Shown here: positions 62,596 to 64,000 of the stretch, in pieces
Numbering within the stretch: the stretch's first letter is position 1
Layout: the number at the start of each line of letters is the position of its first letter
Assembly (NCBI RefSeq): GCF_003260195.1
Contig: NZ_QEIH01000002.1
Location: forward strand, 62,001-126,000
Source: Lutibacter citreus
GTDB lineage: Bacteria; Bacteroidota; Bacteroidia; Flavobacteriales; Flavobacteriaceae
Length of the DNA stretch: 64,000 nucleotides
Direction of reading: 5' to 3'
Position numbers and translations under genes: made by a program
The notes under the pieces: model-generated
What the model saw: the letters and a program-made list of their open reading frames with translations, nothing else
What the model was told of the DNA's origin: nothing
Database searches by the model: none

Positions 62596-63231
62596 TTATA
62601 AGCTACCACTAGTAATTGCAGGAGTTGGGTCGTTTTCTTTAATTCTAATTCTACATTTTTTTTCAATATTAAATACATTTTCAATTTGTGAAATATAGAT
62701 AATATCTGGTATAAAAACATCTGATCGGTTTTTTCTACTTTTCATTTTCCCTGTTCTTAATTCCAACTCAATATCCCCATAATTACCATTACTTTTAATA
62801 TTAATGCTCCCTGTAAATTGTTCCCAATCTTTTATGGTAATATTTCCTTTTCTAAATTTAATCAATCTAGTTTTAGTACCTACAAAATAAGCTCCATCTT
62901 GAAAAAATAAAATTATTGCCCAAATTAACATTCCTATTCCAACTATAAGAAATAGTCCAATAACTAATCCGGGAATTAATAAAGGCTCTAAATTTTCAGG
63001 ACTTGCTACTACAGCAATATTGTTACTTGAAAAATGAACTTCTTTTCCTTTAAATATTGGCCCTAAAAAAGCAAATACAAAAATACTTGTAAAAGCAATC
63101 CAAAAAAATGAAAAAAACAATAAAGAAACACTTTTCTTTTTAGGATAATTTCTCTTGCTTTTTATTAAAAAATCAATTTTTTCAGAATCAATTATAATTT
63201 TTAATTCTTTTGGTGGGTTTAAAAAATTCAT
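62596..63231 (-). CDS. Hypothetical two-TM membrane protein
   Basis: A 211-residue protein with a basic cytoplasmic start, two transmembrane helices (about 35-57 and 87-112) and a C-terminal soluble beta-rich domain with a PH-like look (GAYFVGTKTRLIKFRKGNITIKDWEQF). Not recognised as a named family. It has no close partner gene. Confidence 0.7.
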   Translation of the reverse strand: MNFLNPPKELKIIIDSEKIDFLIKSKRNYPKKKSVSLLFFSFFWIAFTSIFVFAFLGPIFKGKEVHFSSNNIAVVASPENLEPLLIPGLVIGLFLIVGIGMLIWAIILFFQDGAYFVGTKTRLIKFRKGNITIKDWEQFTGSINIKSNGNYGDIELELRTGKMKSRKNRSDVFIPDIIYISQIENVFNIEKKCRIRIKENDPTPAITSGSL

Positions 63232-63408
63232 GATTTTAAGTATAGTTTATAGCGTTTTTAAGTAACTAATTTAGCAAATAAAACACATACCATAAAAATC
63301 GGAATTATAAATTATAAACTATTTATAAATTGATAATATTTCCGTCTCATATTTTCCATTGTTAGTTTAACATATTTAGACCAACTATCTGAAATTTTTC
63401 AACTTTCA

Positions 63409-63936
63409 CTACTCGGATTTATGAACTTCTAATTCAATTTCAATCATAAATTCTGGTAGTGCTAACTCTTTCACTCCAAGCCAAGAACCTGTTGGAAATT
63501 GCTTTTTATAGATTTCAGTTCTGTAACCTGCGACTTCCAAAAATTTTGGCATATCTGTTGTGAATACATCTTCCTTTACCACATCATCAAAAGTACAACT
63601 ATAATGTTTTAATATTTTTTCTAAATCGGCATAACAATTTTTCATTTGTTGCTCAAAATCACCAATGGCTGTTGGATTTCCTTCGTCGTCCATACTTACA
63701 GCTCCAGATATTTTAATATCATTACCTATTTTTACAGCGTGTGAATATCCATATGCTTTTTCAACTTCTGGTCGGAGTAAAAAATATTCAGGTTTTTCAG
63801 GTTTAACAACTATTTCTTTTTCAACTTCTTTCTTTGATTCTTTTTCCTTCTCTTCACAACTTTGAATTGTAAAAGTCAATGTTAAAAGCATCAAAATTAA
63901 TGTGAACTTATTAGTAAAATTAATTCGTTTTTTCAT
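63409..63936 (-). CDS. RidA/YjgF-family lipoprotein, atypical active site
   Basis: A 175-residue lipoprotein (IQSC, Cys27) with a charged linker (KEKESKKEVEKEIVVKPEK) and a YjgF/RidA chorismate-mutase-like domain from about residue 60 to 172. The family pattern is kept in VKIGNDIKISGAVSMDDEGN, FEQQMKNCYADLEKILKHY, VVKEDVFTTDM and the final PEFMIEIELEV, but the stretch PTGSWLGVKELALP has Gly where the imine-hydrolysing RidA enzymes have Arg. Together with export it suggests a different role from cytoplasmic 2-aminoacrylate deamination. Its upstream region resembles that of the EthD gene. Confidence 0.82.
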   Translation of the reverse strand: MKKRINFTNKFTLILMLLTLTFTIQSCEEKEKESKKEVEKEIVVKPEKPEYFLLRPEVEKAYGYSHAVKIGNDIKISGAVSMDDEGNPTAIGDFEQQMKNCYADLEKILKHYSCTFDDVVKEDVFTTDMPKFLEVAGYRTEIYKKQFPTGSWLGVKELALPEFMIEIELEVHKSE

Positions 63937-64000
63937 AATTATTATTTTTTAGTGCCTACTTTGAATGGTTTTTCGGCTTAAGCTTAATTTATTTTTTAGT

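Overview
The window is an AT-rich chromosomal segment from a member of the Bacteroidetes, almost certainly a Flavobacteriaceae bacterium and probably marine. The grounds are the many lipoprotein signal peptides with an S/G-C lipobox, promoters of the Bacteroidetes type (TAnnTTTG -7 boxes), genes typical of the group (DUF5103 T9SS plug protein, DUF3667, DUF2490, DUF502, a Na+-NQR operon with ApbE, paired small and large COX3 genes) and few Shine-Dalgarno sequences. The genus cannot be fixed from the sequence alone.

Region 1 (44-11721) is a polysaccharide-utilisation operon on the + strand with gaps of 2-27 bases: a LacI-type regulator, a GH88 unsaturated glucuronyl hydrolase, a beta-helix protein, a type I sulfatase, a GH43-like enzyme with a discoidin module, a second beta-helix protein and a large multidomain glycosidase (DUF5060 + TIM barrel + C-terminal carbohydrate-binding modules). 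Together they look like a pathway for a sulfated, uronic-acid-containing glycan; no SusC/SusD pair is visible, so the locus probably continues to the left of the window. Region 2 (11722-13150) holds a gene broken by an in-frame TGA, a doubtful small ORF and tRNA-Gly(GCC) followed by tRNA-Leu(UAA).

Region 3 (13301-18403) is the cytochrome c oxidase assembly and subunit cluster (heme O synthase, two COX3, COX4-like, a thioredoxin-like membrane protein, SCO1, DUF420, a small CxxC protein). Region 4 (18569-34846) is mostly housekeeping: TolC, TsaB, MscS, DUF255 thioredoxin protein, dodecin, aminotransferase, fatty-acid desaturase, RsmG, DUF502, PruA, NRDE protein, DUF3667, ApaG and the T9SS plug protein. 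Region 5 (35024-43701) is the complete nqrABCDEF operon, a small nearly leaderless gene, an OmpA-family lipoprotein, and ApbE, which would flavinylate NqrB and NqrC. Region 6 (43698-49829) has a methyltransferase, Map, a CoA-transferase, a hexapeptide acetyltransferase, DeoC and two tandem TonB paralogues.

Region 7 (50005-64000) is the most unusual. An ECF-like sigma factor and a membrane TPR protein (likely its anti-sigma) are transcribed away from two tandemly duplicated lipoprotein genes, both of which are preceded by the same GGGGTAAC-containing upstream element; this looks like a self-contained sigma/effector module. It is followed by an isolated 857-residue secreted protein with two Link-module-like domains around a glycine-rich hydrophobic core and a C-terminal beta-trefoil-like part, in a gene-poor stretch that also contains a perfect 15-bp inverted repeat. 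A divergent pair (OmpA-like coiled-coil protein and a 769-residue protein with three barrel-like parts and a coiled coil) and a lipoprotein RidA homologue that appears to lack the family's key arginine close the window. No CRISPR array, rRNA, integrase or intact insertion sequence was seen.
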